Of a DNA stretch of 20,443 nt, positions 6,467-14,033 are shown one piece after another. The stretch is from Verrucomicrobiota bacterium (GTDB lineage Bacteria; Verrucomicrobiota; Verrucomicrobiia; Limisphaerales; AV2), in NCBI GenBank assembly GCA_003219345.1, contig QHOP01000283.1, positions 1-20,443 of the forward strand, written 5' to 3'. The first letter of the stretch is position 1. Every line of letters starts with the position of its first letter. The notes below the pieces were generated by a model. It saw only the letters and a program-made list of their open reading frames with translations. It was not told where the DNA came from and made no database searches. Position numbers and translations under genes: made by a program.

Positions 6467-8962
6467 ATGCTTTTTATGCCGAACGAACCTGCTTTGGTGG
6501 AAGACCAGAATACGTCCCGAAAGAACGGCGTATCTGATGATGGCCACGAGGAAAAGCCGGCGTCGGCGGAGGTCTCTGAAAAGTACGACGCGTCGAAGAT
6601 CGACAAGCTGGAAGGGCTGGAAGCGGTGCGGAAACGACCGGGAATGTATATCGGCGATCCGGACGAGCGCGGGCTTCATCACTGCGTTTTTGAGGTGCTG
6701 GACAACTCCGTTGATGAGCATCTTGCGGGCTTCTGTGAACATGTCGAGGTCGCAATCCACGTGGACGGTTCGGTATCAATTCGGGATGACGGGCGTGGGA
6801 TCCCCGTGGACATGCATCCGAAGTGGAAAATGCCCGCGGTCGAACTGGTGCTTACGAACCTTCACGCGGGCGGCAAGTTTGGGCAAGGAGCTTACAAATA
6901 CTCCGGAGGGCTGCATGGTAAGGTTTATGACATGGAATTCGCGCGCGGCGTGACGATGCGGAAACTCGGGGTCATCGGCACATCGAAACATACTGGCACG
7001 CTCGTCACGTTCAAACCTGATCCGACAATTTTTACCATCACGACGGAGTTCAAGTTCGACATTCTGGCGAACCGTTTGCGCGAATTGGCCTTCCTGAATC
7101 CTGGGCTTGAAATCGTTCTGAAAGATGAACGGACCGAGAAGAGCGAACGCTTTCTTTACAAAGACGGCATCGAGGAATTCGTCAAGCAGATCGGCAAAAA
7201 CAAACAGGTGATCCATCCCAAGCCGATTGTTTTGAGCGCCAAAAAGGACGACGTGTTTGTCGATTGCGTTCTGCAATACAACGACAGCTACACCGACCAG
7301 ATCCTTTGCTTTGCCAACTCGATTTCCAACCCGGACGGCGGCACGCACCTGACCGGTTTTCGCACCGCACTGACCCGCGCCATCAATCAATACTCCAGGC
7401 AGAACAATCTGTTGAAGGAGAAAGATCCGGCGATTTCGGGCGACGACGTGCGCGAAGGTCTGGTTTGTGTGTTGAGCCTAAAACTGCCGAACCCGCGGTT
7501 TGAGTCGCAGACCAAAGTCAAATTGGTCAATACTGAAATCGACGGGATTGTTTCGTCGATAGTGTACGAAGGGTTGATGACCTTCTTTGACGCGAATCCC
7601 TCGATTGCCAAGCGCGTCGTTGACAAGTCATTGATGGCTGCCCGCGCCCGCGAGGCGGCCCGCAAAGCCCGGGAAACGGTTCGCAAGAGCGCGCTCACCG
7701 GGGGCGGTCTTCCCGGTAAACTGGCTGATTGCTCAGATCGCGACCCGGCCAACACGGAACTGTTCATCGTCGAAGGCGATTCGGCCGGCGGATCGGCGAA
7801 GCAAGGGCGCGACCGGAAATTTCAGGCCATTCTCCCGATTCGCGGCAAACTGATCAACGTGGAGAAATCCCGGTTGAATAAGGTTTTGGACAACAACGAA
7901 ATTCGTACGATGATTACCGCGATCGGCACAGGGATCGGTGATGGTGAAGGCGACGGGGCATTCAACCTGGAAAAACTGCGTTACCACAAAATCATCATCA
8001 TGACTGACGCTGACGTTGATGGGTCGCACATTCGCACGCTCCTGTTAACGTTCTTTTACCGGCAGATGACGGAGTTGATTAAAAAGGGTTTCGTTTACAT
8101 CGCGCAGCCGCCGTTGTATTCGATCACGCGCAAAAAGCGAGTCGAGTACGTGGATGACGACGCGCAGTTGAACCGGATCTTGATTCAAATCGGGACGGAG
8201 GAAGTGCGACTCAAGAACCTCGCCGACGGCAAGGAGTTCAGCCAAAAGCAACTGGCGGAAATCCTGGAGTTGCTGGAATCGCTCGATAAATACGCGAACG
8301 CCTTGCGGCGGCATGGCGGGGACTTCGCGGATTACGTCGAGCATCGGCACGAGAAAACCCAGGAACTGCCTCGGCACCTCGTCAAGGTGCGCGAGGGCAA
8401 CAAGGAAACAGTGCATTACTTTCACTCGGAAGAGGACTTGGCCAGATTCGGCACGGACAATCCCGATCTGAAATTGTTTGGCGAAGAGGAGTCGGACACG
8501 ACGATGTTCGAAAAGTCCAAGAACGGCCAGACGCGTCGAGCCAGGCCTGTCGAGCTGTACGAGAGCAAAGCGATTGCCGAGCTGCTCTCGAAGTTGGCCA
8601 AAAAGGACCTGAATGTGGAACACTACGCCGCCCAGGACAAACCTCTCTTCGAATTGATTGAAGGTGAAGGAGACAAGACGGAAGTGCGGCCGCTTTTTTC
8701 CATCCCGGAAATTCTCAGCGGCGTCAAAGTGGTGGGCAAGCGCGGCATTCAGATCACCCGCTTCAAAGGGTTGGGCGAGATGGACGCGAAGGAACTCTTC
8801 GAGACCACGATGGATCCGACCAAGCGAAAACTGCTGCGCATCGATCTGACCGACGCCGTGGAAGCCGAGGAAATGTTTACGAAACTGATGGGCGATGAAG
8901 TTGAGCCCCGGCGGCAATTCATCGAAGACAACGCCCTCAATGTGCGAAACCTGGATATCTAA
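6467..8962 (+). CDS. gyrB: DNA gyrase subunit B, with an internal in-frame gap in the ATPase domain
   Basis: The ATPase and TOPRIM subunit of DNA gyrase, which introduces negative supercoils; 831 residues. The GHKL ATPase domain has Glu76 (catalytic base), Asn80, DDGRGIP with Asp107, LHAGGKFG and the QTK loop in FESQTKVKLV. The TOPRIM domain has EGDSAGG (436-442), PIRGK and TDADVDGSHI (513-522), with the long insert seen in Gram-negative GyrB, and the end NVRNLDI is typical. Oddly, SGGLHG (146-151) is followed at once by KVYDMEF. In other GyrB proteins about 21 residues with the VGxSxVNALS helix lie between, which bind the ATP phosphates. The loss is in frame. The start could be ATG 6467 or ATG 6476. 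No clear Shine-Dalgarno is present; gyrA follows. Confidence 0.96.
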   Translation: MLFMPNEPALVEDQNTSRKNGVSDDGHEEKPASAEVSEKYDASKIDKLEGLEAVRKRPGMYIGDPDERGLHHCVFEVLDNSVDEHLAGFCEHVEVAIHVDGSVSIRDDGRGIPVDMHPKWKMPAVELVLTNLHAGGKFGQGAYKYSGGLHGKVYDMEFARGVTMRKLGVIGTSKHTGTLVTFKPDPTIFTITTEFKFDILANRLRELAFLNPGLEIVLKDERTEKSERFLYKDGIEEFVKQIGKNKQVIHPKPIVLSAKKDDVFVDCVLQYNDSYTDQILCFANSISNPDGGTHLTGFRTALTRAINQYSRQNNLLKEKDPAISGDDVREGLVCVLSLKLPNPRFESQTKVKLVNTEIDGIVSSIVYEGLMTFFDANPSIAKRVVDKSLMAARAREAARKARETVRKSALTGGGLPGKLADCSDRDPANTELFIVEGDSAGGSAKQGRDRKFQAILPIRGKLINVEKSRLNKVLDNNEIRTMITAIGTGIGDGEGDGAFNLEKLRYHKIIIMTDADVDGSHIRTLLLTFFYRQMTELIKKGFVYIAQPPLYSITRKKRVEYVDDDAQLNRILIQIGTEEVRLKNLADGKEFSQKQLAEILELLESLDKYANALRRHGGDFADYVEHRHEKTQELPRHLVKVREGNKETVHYFHSEEDLARFGTDNPDLKLFGEEESDTTMFEKSKNGQTRRARPVELYESKAIAELLSKLAKKDLNVEHYAAQDKPLFELIEGEGDKTEVRPLFSIPEILSGVKVVGKRGIQITRFKGLGEMDAKELFETTMDPTKRKLLRIDLTDAVEAEEMFTKLMGDEVEPRRQFIEDNALNVRNLDI

Positions 8963-8970
8963 ACCTGAGC

Positions 8971-9000
8971 CTGTAGCCGCAGGCTTCAGCCTGCGTGAGC
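8971..9000. repeat. REP-like palindrome between gyrB and gyrA
   Basis: CGCAGGCT (8978-8985) and AGCCTGCG (8988-8995) form a perfect 8-bp inverted repeat with a 2-base centre, within a wider TGTAGCCGCAGGCTTCAGCC context. Palindromes of this AGGCTGAAGCCT type are, from memory, common between genes in several soil phyla; only one copy is seen here. It fills almost the whole gyrB-gyrA gap and ends 8 bases before the gyrA ATG. Confidence 0.55.
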
Positions 9001-9003
9001 CCA

Positions 9004-11634
9004 ATGCCCGAGCCAAAAGACCCGAACGACCTGCCGGTGAGCAACACGCCGTTGTTTGCCGCCAATGAAAAAATCTCCAAGATCAATGTTGCGGAGGAGA
9101 TCAAGAATTCATTCCTCGATTATTCGATGTCGGTGATCATCTCGCGTGCGCTGCCCGACGTGCGCGACGGTCTGAAACCCTCCCAGCGCCGGATCCTTTA
9201 CGCGATGCACGATCTGTCGCTCTTTCCCAACCGGCAGCCTCGTAAGTGCGCGAAAATCTGCGGTGACACCAGCGGCAACTACCATCCGCATGGGGAAGCG
9301 GTGATTTATCCCACGCTGGTACACATGGCGCAACGGTGGGCCATGCGCGAGCGGCTCGTGGACGGCAAAGGCAACTTCGGCTCTATCGAAGACGACCCGC
9401 CTGCCGCGATGCGTTATACCGAGGCCCGCATGACGCATCTGGGCGCCGCGCTCATGCAGGACATGGACAAAGAAACGGTGGATTTTGTCCCGAACTACGA
9501 CGAGACGCGCGCCGAGCCGGCCGTCTTCCCAGCGGCGTTTCCCAATCTGCTCATCAACGGGGGCACCGGCATCGCCGTCGGCATGGCGACGAACATTCCA
9601 CCGCACAACCTCGGTGAAATCATTGACGGCGTCTGCGCCCAGATCGACGACCCGAACATCACGGTCCTGCAATTGATGAAATTTATCAAAGGTCCGGATT
9701 TTCCGACCGGCGGCATGGTCTGCGGCATGGAGGGAATCAAACAATATTTTCAAGCCGGTCGGGGGAGCGTCAAGATTCGCGGCAAGGCCGGCATTGAACA
9801 GTTGAAGGGCGGCCGCGAGCAGTTGGTCATCACGGAAATTCCTTACAACGTCAACCGGGCGGCTTTGGAGGAGCGCATCGCGCAGTTGGTCAACGAAAAG
9901 GTCATCACCGACATAGCGGCGATGCGCAACGAATCGGACGAAAACACACGGATCGTCATCGAACTGAGGCGGGACGCGATTCCCAAGGTGGTCATCAACA
10001 ACCTTTACAAGCACACGCAGCTCGAAACGTCGTTCGCCGTGAACATGCTGGCGATCGATCGCGGTCGGCCGAAAACGCTCAACCTGAAGGAACTCATCCA
10101 TTGTTATATCGAACATCGGCGAGAGGTGGTGATTCGACGGACGAAGTTCGAATTGAGAAAGGCCGAAGAACGCGCTGAAATCCTGGAAGGTTATTTGATC
10201 GCGCTCGCCAATCTGGATGAATTCATTCGCCTCATCCGCAGTTCCAACAATCGCGAGGAAGCAAAAATCAAACTGCTCGCCTTCGAGTTCACGCAGGCGC
10301 AGGTGCAGGGCTTCGGCCTCAAGATTCGCAACGAAGCGCGCCTGAGCAGCGGGCGCTATTCGCTCAGCGAATCTCAGGTCAACGCCATCCTCGACCTTCG
10401 GCTCTATCAATTGACCGGAATGGAAATCGACAAGGTCGAAGCCGAGTACAAAGAACTGCTGAAAGAGATCGATGACCTGATGGACATCCTGGCGAAGGAG
10501 TCGCGCGTCCTGACGATCATTAAAAACGAGCTGAAGGAGATCAAAGACAAATACGCGACGCCGCGGTTGACCGACCTTGTGCCTGATGAAGGCGAGATTG
10601 CCATCGAAGACTTGATCGCCAACGAAGGCGTCATCATCACGCTCACGCACAACGGCCTGATCAAACGCACAAACACCAGCTCGTACCGCTCCCAGCGCCG
10701 CGGCGGCAAAGGCGTCATCGGCATGACCACGCGCGAAAGCTCCGCGGTCGAGGGTGAGGAGGCTGATTTCATCGAGCACCTGTTCACTGCCAGCACGCAC
10801 GATTATTTCATGTTCTTTACGAACACGGGCCGGGTCTATGTCGAGCGCGTGCATGAAATCCCCGACATGGGACGCGCCGCCAAGGGCCGGAGCATCGCGA
10901 ATATTTTGGAGCTTAAAACCGCCGAAAAGGTCACAGCCTTGATTCGGATCGTCGCCAAATCGGGTCAGAACAGCGACGATCAGACGTGGCAACAGCCGGG
11001 CTTCATTTTCTTCGCTACCCGACAAGGCACGGTGAAGAAAACGGCGCTCGAAGAATTTGCCAACATCCGCAGGGGCGGCATCATCGCCATCGGCATTGAA
11101 CCGGGCGACACGCTGATTGATGTCAAGCTGACCACAGGCCAAAACGAAGTTGTACTCATCACGCGTGACGGCATGAGCATCCGATTCCTGGAGGAAGACG
11201 TTCGTTCGATGGGCCGTCCCGCGACCGGTGTGCGTGGCATTACGCTCGAGAGAGGAGATGAGGTGGTGGCCCTGTCAGTTGTGGATTCGAAAGCGACGCT
11301 GCTTGTCGCCGGCGAACACGGGATCGGCAAGCGGACCAGCTTTGAGGAATACCGCAAGCAATCGCGTGGCGGCAAAGGCATCATTACGATGAAGACCACA
11401 GAGAAGACCGGCGCCGTTGTTGGCGCGCTGACGGTAAAGAACGAAGACGAAATCATGCTCATCACCGTCGGTGGGCAGATGGTGCGCACCTTCGTGAAAG
11501 ACATCCGCGAGGCCGGCCGCAACACCCAAGGCGTCAAACTCATCAATCTGGAGCCAAATGACAAGTTGCAGGCCATCGCGCCCGTCATCAGTGAAGAGAA
11601 GGGCGACACTGATGAAGGCCTGGTAGTGAACTGA
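9004..11634 (+). CDS. gyrA: DNA gyrase subunit A
   Basis: The DNA breakage-reunion subunit of gyrase, 876 residues from ATG 9004, almost the E. coli length. The N-terminal winged-helix/tower region begins NSFLDYSMSVIISRALPDVRDGLKPSQRRILYAM (split here only by reading order), and the active-site tyrosine is Tyr138 in AMRYTEAR. The C-terminal DNA-wrapping beta-pinwheel starts with the gyrase-specific GyrA box QRRGGKG (564-570), so this is gyrase rather than topoisomerase IV. The quinolone region reads NYHPHGEAVIYPT: the positions equal to E. coli Ser83 and Asp87 are Ala99 and Pro103. An in-frame GTG at 8995 gives three more residues but lies inside the hairpin. It forms an operon with gyrB, 41 bases apart. 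Confidence 0.97.
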   Translation: MPEPKDPNDLPVSNTPLFAANEKISKINVAEEIKNSFLDYSMSVIISRALPDVRDGLKPSQRRILYAMHDLSLFPNRQPRKCAKICGDTSGNYHPHGEAVIYPTLVHMAQRWAMRERLVDGKGNFGSIEDDPPAAMRYTEARMTHLGAALMQDMDKETVDFVPNYDETRAEPAVFPAAFPNLLINGGTGIAVGMATNIPPHNLGEIIDGVCAQIDDPNITVLQLMKFIKGPDFPTGGMVCGMEGIKQYFQAGRGSVKIRGKAGIEQLKGGREQLVITEIPYNVNRAALEERIAQLVNEKVITDIAAMRNESDENTRIVIELRRDAIPKVVINNLYKHTQLETSFAVNMLAIDRGRPKTLNLKELIHCYIEHRREVVIRRTKFELRKAEERAEILEGYLIALANLDEFIRLIRSSNNREEAKIKLLAFEFTQAQVQGFGLKIRNEARLSSGRYSLSESQVNAILDLRLYQLTGMEIDKVEAEYKELLKEIDDLMDILAKESRVLTIIKNELKEIKDKYATPRLTDLVPDEGEIAIEDLIANEGVIITLTHNGLIKRTNTSSYRSQRRGGKGVIGMTTRESSAVEGEEADFIEHLFTASTHDYFMFFTNTGRVYVERVHEIPDMGRAAKGRSIANILELKTAEKVTALIRIVAKSGQNSDDQTWQQPGFIFFATRQGTVKKTALEEFANIRRGGIIAIGIEPGDTLIDVKLTTGQNEVVLITRDGMSIRFLEEDVRSMGRPATGVRGITLERGDEVVALSVVDSKATLLVAGEHGIGKRTSFEEYRKQSRGGKGIITMKTTEKTGAVVGALTVKNEDEIMLITVGGQMVRTFVKDIREAGRNTQGVKLINLEPNDKLQAIAPVISEEKGDTDEGLVVN

Positions 11635-11989
11635 TCGCGCACCGGGACGAGCCCTATTCCACCTTCCGTTGACTGCTTTGGGTTTAGCTGTGGGAAAATT
11701 AGTGTCTGAATACTCCTGGACGTCCTCTTGGGCGGCTGGCGCTGCCGCCACTGGAACAGAGTCGAGAATGATAAAGGCTGGAAACAACTGGAATTTCGAC
11801 CGGTGGGCTAAAAATTGAGCGACTCTCGGATTCAGTCGTCGTCGGCGCGGCCTGCCAACAAAGAAAATCAGACGCGGAGCCAACTCGGACTGCCGCGTCT
11901 GGAACCCCATCTGATTCGAATTGACTACCCGCTCAGAAGCGCGCCGCTAGCAAAGGGCGAGTAGCTCTTCAAACGCCGTGGCGGGTTAA
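11635..11989. other. 355-bp stretch without a recognised gene, after gyrA
   Basis: This lies between the gyrA stop and the convergent 11990-12427 gene. No frame on either strand looks like a recognisable protein. It holds one clear inverted repeat (listed separately) and, near the right end, a small CGCC-GT-GGCG hairpin at about 11975-11984 next to an AT-rich run, which is a weak candidate terminator for the minus-strand gene. No strong rho-independent terminator directly follows gyrA. Confidence 0.5.
11870..11900. repeat. Inverted repeat in gap after gyrA
   Basis: AGACGCGG (11870-11877) and CCGCGTCT (11893-11900) form a perfect 8-bp stem with a 15-base loop. There is no following T tract on either strand, so it looks more like an intergenic palindromic repeat than a terminator. 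Confidence 0.45.
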
Positions 11990-12427
11990 TTATTTCTTTT
12001 CGGTTTCGCGTTTGGCCTCCCAGTCACGCGAATTGGTTTGGCCGTTCCGCTCAGTTTCGATTTTGCCCTTGATTGACTCGCCACTGATCTTGCCGTTGTA
12101 TTTGGCGGTGATCTTGTTCCCACCGAACTCACGGGTCACCGTGAAAGAGATTTCATCCCCCTTCAGCTTGCCATCGGCAATGGCAGCATCGTTACTTTGA
12201 CCCCCGCGTCCAGGGGCGGACAGAGTTCCGGTCAGTTTATCTCCTTCAAGCTTCAACTTGAGAGTGCTTTTCCGGTCGGGACCGCCATTTCGGCCAGGCG
12301 TAGTCCATGTCCAAGTACCGGTGGGATCAGCTTTTTTGTCCTGGGCTTGCGCCACGGAGCCGAGCGCAAGGATTGCGCAGGTAACGATTTGGGTGAGAGC
12401 GGCTAAGGCATGTTGCGAACGTTTCAT
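11990..12427 (-). CDS. Exported protein of unknown function, small beta-rich
   Basis: A 145-residue protein starting at ATG 12427 with an N-terminal signal peptide: MKRSQHALAALTQIVTCAIL followed by ALGSVAQAQ, with a likely cleavage after AQA near residue 28. The mature part is short, charged and free of cysteine and has the look of a small beta-barrel: GTWTWTTPGRNGG, LKLKLEGDKLTGTLSAPG, then EISFTVTREFGGNKITAKYNG and KISGESIKGKIETE. The alternation of GDKLTGTLS-like and GESIKGKIE-like strands suggests a lipocalin-like or repeated-strand fold. I cannot name a function. It ends the run of minus-strand genes and is 304 bases from the dienelactone hydrolase gene, so it is probably transcribed separately. 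Confidence 0.85.
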   Translation of the reverse strand: MKRSQHALAALTQIVTCAILALGSVAQAQDKKADPTGTWTWTTPGRNGGPDRKSTLKLKLEGDKLTGTLSAPGRGGQSNDAAIADGKLKGDEISFTVTREFGGNKITAKYNGKISGESIKGKIETERNGQTNSRDWEAKRETEKK

Positions 12428-12731
12428 AGGCTGTTTTGGTTAGGTCTTAGTTTGTCGTCTTTCCAAGGTATGCATTTCGATAGGAAACCCTGAGACGACT
12501 TTGATGAAGACGCTAAATGAAACGAAAAAGTTACAAGCTTCGCGTGTCGCTCATCCCGATGGGCAGAGACCCAACCCATAATCGAACAAGCGGGGTGCGC
12601 TGCCTGATTCAGCCGGCGCGAGATTGGCCGTGACCAGCGGGCCGAGGAGCTTGGCAATCAAGGCCGCAACAGTTGCTTCCGCGAACTTCGGCGCTGCGCC
12701 ACGACCCATACCGTACGCGGTGCGGCTCTTT
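12428..12731. other. 304-bp stretch without a firmly supported gene
   Basis: This separates the dienelactone hydrolase gene from the small exported protein gene, both on the minus strand, so it should contain the latter's promoter. I see no convincing -35/-10 pair. A 52-codon minus-strand frame from ATG 12709 to the stop at 12551 is rich in Ala and Leu, but it has no ribosome-binding site or recognisable motif and may be chance in GC-rich DNA. Confidence 0.45.
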
Positions 12732-13454
12732 TCAAATCTTTTTCAGCGAGTCCTTGAGTCGCTTCCAGGCTTCGTCGCGGGCCTTTTTGTTCGCTTCATT
12801 CCTGTCGCTGGGGTCTTCACCGGCGCGCATGAAGCCGTGGCCGGCGCCGTCGTAGATTTTTGGCTCATACGTCTTACCGGCCTTTTTCATTAGCTCTTCC
12901 GATTTCGGAATCGTCGCGTTCACGCGATTGTCGTTCCCACCGTAAAAGCCATACACCGGACAGTTGATGCGGGCGATGTCCTCCGCCTTTTCCGGGCCGG
13001 TGCCGTAGAACGCAAATGCGGCTTTAATGTTCTTGTTGTTGGTCGTGAGGCGAAATGTCTGGCCTCCGCCCCAGCAAAATCCGCCGACGGCCACCTTGCC
13101 GTTGCAGGCAGGCAGCTTGGCGACATGGTCCACCACGGCATTCAAGTCAGCGGTCACTTGGTCTGCCTTCAAGGCGTAAATGGCTTTACCCACATCGTCC
13201 TGGGTGGTGAACTCGCTGGTATTGCCGCCATTTGGTCCTGCGCCGGAGAGCAAGTCGGGCGCGATGGCGACGTAGCCGGCCTCAGCCAATTGATCAGCCA
13301 CGTTGCGGACCCAATCGGTTAAGCCACGGTTCTCATGGATAATCACAACGGCCGTGGCCTTGTCCTTCACCTCGGGATAGGCTATGAAGCAAGTCACTTC
13401 GCGGTCTCCGTGTTTAACCTTCACCCATTCTAAATGGCGAGGCGATTGTTTCAT
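12732..13454 (-). CDS. Dienelactone hydrolase family protein
   Basis: An alpha/beta hydrolase of 240 residues. In the family, the model enzyme opens the lactone ring of dienelactone to maleylacetate in catechol degradation; many relatives act on other esters. The Cys-Asp-His triad is complete: Cys127 in GGFCWGGG, Asp175 in YGGNDNRVN and His206 in GAGHGFMR, with Glu41 in HENRGL as in the model enzyme. The start ATG 13454 is set by AAAGGA six bases upstream, one of the few clear Shine-Dalgarno sites here; an in-frame ATG at 13469 and a TTG at 13502 are less likely. There is no signal peptide, so it acts in the cytosol, unlike the exported cupin and dioxygenase encoded just upstream. Confidence 0.93.
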   Translation of the reverse strand: MKQSPRHLEWVKVKHGDREVTCFIAYPEVKDKATAVVIIHENRGLTDWVRNVADQLAEAGYVAIAPDLLSGAGPNGGNTSEFTTQDDVGKAIYALKADQVTADLNAVVDHVAKLPACNGKVAVGGFCWGGGQTFRLTTNNKNIKAAFAFYGTGPEKAEDIARINCPVYGFYGGNDNRVNATIPKSEELMKKAGKTYEPKIYDGAGHGFMRAGEDPSDRNEANKKARDEAWKRLKDSLKKI

Positions 13455-13523
13455 GATCGGTCCTTTCATTCGTGTTGGTTGAGAAGTGCAAAGTCGCGTC
13501 AACGCAGCTCAACGGACAGCCTT

Positions 13524-13560
13524 ATCCCTGCGGCGGCCGCACTGTGATGCGGGCAGGGAT
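13524..13560 (-). terminator. Intercistronic hairpin between cupin and dienelactone hydrolase genes
   Basis: ATCCCTGC (13524-13531) and GCAGGGAT (13553-13560) pair perfectly, with an inner CCGCA/TGCGG stem (13538-13542 with 13548-13552) and a one-sided bulge. It starts 3 bases after the cupin stop on the minus strand. No T tract follows, so it may be an mRNA-stabilising or partially terminating hairpin, or a REP-like repeat, rather than a classical terminator. Confidence 0.4.
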
Positions 13561-13562
13561 TC

Positions 13563-14033
13563 TCATTTGGTCGCTGCCGGGTCTTCAAGGTTAACGGTCC
13601 TGCGCGGATCGTAAGGCGGCGCGTCGAACGTAAGAAGGAGGGCACGGTCGCCTTTGGCGGGAACATCGTAACAATGACGAACGCCTTTGGGGATCACGAT
13701 GAAGTCGCCGACGGCTACGGTGGTTGTGTTGGTACCGACCGTGATGACCAGGTTGCCTTCGAGCACATAAAGCCGGTGATCGGCATCCGGATGGAAATGG
13801 AGTCCGGAACGGCCGGTGACCTCGAAGTAGTTCAGACGCACGTCCGCGTTCGAGTAGAGAGGCCAGAGATGCCGGCCGTTCGTCCCGCGGTCGTGGAGCA
13901 CATCGGCGCGGTGAATGATCGTCGCAGTGTTGTCGCGCTCGCCGGGATGGCGCGCGGGCGGAGCTTCGCCGCTCGCAGCAAAGGCCAAAACAGCAAACAG
14001 GCCGAGCAGGATCGGATTGAAGATATTTTTCAT
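13563..14033 (-). CDS. Exported cupin-domain protein
   Basis: A 156-residue single-domain cupin with a signal peptide (MKNIFNPILLGLFAVLAFAA, cleavage near residues 20-24). Cupin motif 1 is GLHFHPDADHRLYVLEG with His79 and His81; the position normally held by Glu carries His86. Motif 2 is GDFIVIPKGVRHCYDV with His120. So a metal site of four histidines is possible. ATG 14033 overlaps the dioxygenase stop as TGATG, which implies translational coupling; an in-frame GTG lies one codon earlier. The pairing suggests a shared periplasmic task with the dioxygenase, such as binding or processing an aromatic compound or its ring-opened product. The exact activity is not shown by the sequence. Confidence 0.9.
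   Translation of the reverse strand: MKNIFNPILLGLFAVLAFAASGEAPPARHPGERDNTATIIHRADVLHDRGTNGRHLWPLYSNADVRLNYFEVTGRSGLHFHPDADHRLYVLEGNLVITVGTNTTTVAVGDFIVIPKGVRHCYDVPAKGDRALLLTFDAPPYDPRRTVNLEDPAATK

Noticed and set aside
9109..11142. A 677-codon open frame on the minus strand opposite gyrA
   Set aside because: It is the mirror of the strongly conserved gyrA frame; the composition is rich in Arg, Asp, Val and His with no domain, as expected for an antisense shadow.
11635..11910. Possible remnant gene on the minus strand after gyrA
   Set aside because: The frame runs on into the antisense of gyrA and shows no recognisable domain, signal peptide or ribosome-binding site.
12551..12709. A 52-codon Ala/Leu-rich minus-strand frame that reads like a protein C-terminus
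   Set aside because: No ribosome-binding site or known motif; such frames arise by chance in GC-rich DNA. Homologues in relatives would be needed.
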